A stretch of DNA of 64,000 nt from contig NC_092803.1 of assembly GCF_040954645.1 (NCBI RefSeq), positions 121,539,961 to 121,603,960 of the forward strand. Direction: 5' to 3'. The notes under the pieces are model-generated. The model did no database searches. It was not told the DNA's origin and saw nothing but the letters and a program-made list of their open reading frames with translations. Shown here in pieces: positions 61,444 to 64,000 of this stretch; the first letter of the stretch is position 1; every line of letters begins with the position of its first letter. Source of the stretch: Diabrotica undecimpunctata (Eukaryota > Arthropoda > Insecta > Coleoptera > Chrysomelidae). A program made the position numbers and the translations under genes.

Positions 61444-63078
61444 GGTGGTCCTTAAGTAATTGTACAAAAAGAAATAGTAGATTCTACACTTTAAAATATT
61501 ACGATTTAAATCAAATTGCTTTAATATAATGTTGATATTAAGAAAGATACAGGGTGTTTATACCCTATATATGTTGATACAAGTGCAAATTTAAAATTTT
61601 ATTTTTCGCTATAACTTTCATATTTGTAAACATTTATGCATAAAAATTTGCAACTGGGTACTTTTCAACACGAGAAAGTATAATTTGATGCACACTTTGA
61701 TGTAGCTGATAGAGGGCGCCACATATGCCACATATGTGGCATAAATTTGCACTTAACTTTTTTTGCTCTCTGGGTTATCTGTATTTGTGACACAAAATAT
61801 TAAAGATACATTATTTTAACAAAAAAAAGGTATACTTGTTAATAACTTCAAAACTCAACAGTTTTCGAGATAATCTCATTTTACAAATCAGCTGCATAAT
61901 TCTGATTTAAGGCAATTACTCCAGGCAACGAAGGAAAAATAGACAAAAACATTAATAAATCTAAATTTTGGTATAAAATACCTTTAACTAAAGTTGATAG
62001 TTAACAAAATATTAAATAAAATAAATATATCAGCAGGATAATTAACTAAGAAATAGTTAAACTTAATAACATAACTTTTTGTCAAAGTAAGTGTTCGATA
62101 TGTCCACCATTTTCTTTAATTCATTTGTCAATATATCCCATAAAAGATCGTCTTATATTAAATAACATCATTGATTTTAAAGAAACTGCTTCCCATAGTT
62201 AGAGTAGAAACTGCACCACATTGTCAAGGTATATGACTGCAACGACCAATCCAACGTTCAGAAAAGTTACATTTAAGTATGTTCTTACTGCCTTCTCTCT
62301 TGAATGTGGTGGTGTACCATCTTACATAAACCACATATTTTGGGTCTACACCATTTTGCAATAGGGAAAAAGTAATACAACGCCAGTAGGTATAGAAACC
62401 TAAGCAGCGGTAGAAAAGGGAAATTGTAAACATGATGACGGCCAACGTCTGAATACGGACACGCCACCTAAAGAAGAAGATGAAGAACATTTTCTCCAAT
62501 AAGACATTTGGCAGCCATAAAAAAAATTGTAATATTACATTATCATCTTTTTTAATAGTTGTTTTAATAAGAATAAACTATGAAATATGCTTATTTACAT
62601 GTATTCAGTGCTTTTCCGCACAAATATCACAACTAAGAATTATTATGCAGCTGACTCTAACATGCGATTATCTCAAAAACGGTTAAATTTTGAGGTTACT
62701 AACAAGTATACCTTTTCTTTGTAAAAATAATGTATCTTTAATATTTTTTAACACAAATAGAGCTAACTTAAAGAGCAAAAAAGTTAAGCGCAAATCTATG
62801 CCACGCGTGTAGCATATATGGCGCCCTCTATCAGTTACATTAAAGTATGTATAAAATTTTAATTTATCCTACTAAATAGCATCCAATTTTAAATATTTGT
62901 CCAAAAATATTTACATACGTAAAAGTTATAGCAAAAAATAAAATTTTAAATTTTCACTTTGACACCCTGTATCTTTCTTAATATCAACATTTTATTAAAG
63001 CAAGTTATCTTAAATCGTAATATTTTAATGTGTAGAATCTAAGGTTTCTGTTTGTACAATTACTTAAGGACCACCCTG
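61441..63078 (-). mobile_element. Nested mariner-type element with perfect 28-bp TIRs and long inverted arms
   Basis: TIR CAGGGTGGTCCTTAAG... at 61441-61468 is matched exactly by its reverse complement at 63051-63078, with TA on both sides. The pairing goes on imperfectly for about 450 bp on each side (to about 61920 and from about 62640). The middle holds, on the minus strand, a mariner-like transposase end: HHIQERRQ-like and NFSERWIGRCSHIPW, the relative of PNRWISGHGDIFWP at 34690. The element split a helicase-like sequence. Confidence 0.85.
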
Positions 63079-63089
63079 TATAGAGTACA

Positions 63090-63480
63090 AGTATAGCAAA
63101 ATGATCTATCGAAGAAAATATTTTCCAAACATTTGCTGAATATTGAAAATGGTAAAATAAAGCTGCATCCAAATACACAATGCATCAAACTTCTAGATAA
63201 TTTTTGCACTTTTCTTGAGACTAAACATAAATAAGTGTCTTCCCGGCTATACTGAATAATTACTTGAATCATTGGCTCATTGAGCGCGAAATTTTGGCGG
63301 CGAAAAATGTTGATGTTAACGAAACTAACTTTAACGACAGTATTGTTAACGAAGATGTAGCCGTAAATTGTCCAAAATAATTTTTACATTTTCTGGATAT
63401 ACCGGGAATGCCATCATGGATTTCGTATTTACTTAACTCTGTTAAATAAATTGTAAATAATATTAGTCGTCTAATAATCA
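63090..63480 (+). pseudogene. Pif1/Helitron-type helicase fragment, C-terminal part
   Basis: Broken text HLLNIENGKIKLHPNTQC, LLDNFCTFLE, then RAILAAKNVDVNETNF-like and FLDIPGMPSWISYL. It corresponds to the part before the last helicase motifs in Pif1-like proteins; the final GTRL region is missing. It continues the fragment at 61085 on the same strand across the nested element, with a stretch lost between them. Confidence 0.72.
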
Positions 63481-63748
63481 AGCCACATGTTGGGTCAGCT
63501 AGTTATTATAAAAAATCCTTTCAGCCTTTTTATTTTGATTGTGGATAAAAAAATTTGAATTGTAAATAAAGCACAAGTAACTAATAAAAAAGCAAAAAGA
63601 TAATTAATTTCATTGACATACGTCAGTTTGATCAAATTTGAATGATCGTGTGACAGGTAGACTTTTAAAATTTGAATAAACTGTAATTATGACGTCACTA
63701 GGAAAGTTTTATTTTGATCAAATATTTGACCTCCTGACACGGACTTAA

Positions 63749-64000
63749 CAATTAAAGACATTAAAATAGTTTTGGGTCGAGTGCCAACCGCCTTTCCATT
63801 TGAAGATTAATGCAGTGGAAAGAGAAACAAATTCAGAAAAACTGCTGCCTAATATTATGTGGGTTATGTGAGAGAAAACTATAAACTCAAAGCATGTTGA
63901 TATTTTTTTGTCTTTTTATATAAAACTAAACTTAACGATAATTAACAAACTATAACAGCTAGAGTAATTTTAATAACGGATTAAGTATTTATATTATGCA
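63749..64000. other. AT-rich sequence, nothing recognised
   Basis: Presumed 5' intron or upstream sequence of gene C. No signal-peptide exon or promoter was recognised before the window ends. Confidence 0.45.

Larger units (their letters stand above)
60104..63745. mobile_element. TIR DNA element, 3.64 kb, TAA target duplication, carrying helicase pieces
   Basis: Ends AGTCCGTGTCA...GGTCAAATA...TTGATCAAA at 60104-60136 and the reverse complement at 63713-63745 agree at 29 of 33 positions. TAA stands on both sides (60101-60103, 63746-63748). A three-base TAA/TTA duplication is typical of PIF/Harbinger, but no Harbinger transposase is visible. The interior holds Pif1/Helitron-type helicase fragments (61085-61370 and 63090-63480) and a second nested TIR element. 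Probably a non-autonomous or composite element inserted in the 5' intron of gene C. Confidence 0.72.

Overview
This is an AT-rich insect nuclear window. It shows spliced genes with GT-AG introns, short signal-peptide exons and AATAAA signals, scattered through a dense layer of mostly dead transposable elements. A beetle is my guess from the element mix (RTE-type and I-type LINEs, Penelope, BEL/Pao, mariner/Tc1, hAT, piggyBac), but the sequence does not prove it. No rRNA, functional tRNA, CRISPR array or bacterial-type operon was seen.

Three host genes can be reconstructed by splicing, and all encode secreted-type structural proteins. Gene A (+, partial) has a Gly/Tyr/Trp-rich exon at 1871-2041 and a terminal micro-exon at 6247-6260; its 5' exons lie left of the window. 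Gene B (+, complete, about 163 aa) has four coding exons (27362-27367, 28960-29008, 31165-31590, 32602-32612), a TATA box at 27292 and a poly(A) signal at 32710. It has a clear signal peptide, then GGY and poly-Pro blocks. A and B share a VKVVRVV motif and a last exon encoding GWW-stop, so they are paralogues. Gene C (-, partial, at least 1161 aa) has exons 59497-59940, 54731-57010, 49913-50338, 48451-48753 and 46428-46462. It is a Gly/Ser/Pro/Asn-rich protein in which every cysteine sits in a closely spaced pair (16 CX4C, one CX3C). Every testable intron in the three genes is phase 1, and the joined frames close exactly. Cuticle, egg-coat or silk-like matrix is the likely role; this is inference.

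Elements by region. 1-1735: RTE-type LINE. 3.8-5.4 kb: a tRNA-derived SINE, a hairpin and a MITE, all in the gene A intron. 6.9-14.3 kb: two I-type LINEs with RNase H, each internally deleted, one with a nested LINE. 14.4-16.3 kb: piggyBac remnants. 17.0-17.6 kb: a LINE fragment. 19.6-24.8 kb: a decayed BEL/Pao element with a tRNA-Tyr-like primer site. 25.7-26.7 kb: a near-perfect 250-bp inverted repeat around a Penelope endonuclease tail. 28.4-30.5 kb: LINE and Tc1 fragments in gene B introns. 33.1-35.7 kb: a mariner-like element with perfect TIRs. 35.8-37.9 kb: a hAT fossil. 37.9-42.8 kb: LINEs, one nested with a 16-bp target duplication. 43.7-46.3 kb: a mariner-like remnant and a LINE tail. 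47.7-54.6 kb: LINE and Penelope pieces in gene C introns, including two hammerhead ribozymes at 54085-54160 and 54399-54474. 58-59.4 kb: a Tc1 fossil and a perfect 37-bp hairpin. 60.1-63.7 kb: a TIR element (TAA duplication) that holds Pif1/Helitron-type helicase pieces split by a second nested TIR element.

The most striking observation is the hammerhead pair. The two copies differ at a base pair of stem I by a compensatory change (A-U against C-G), which supports a real folded ribozyme. Next are the all-paired-cysteine matrix protein and the helicase-bearing TIR element.
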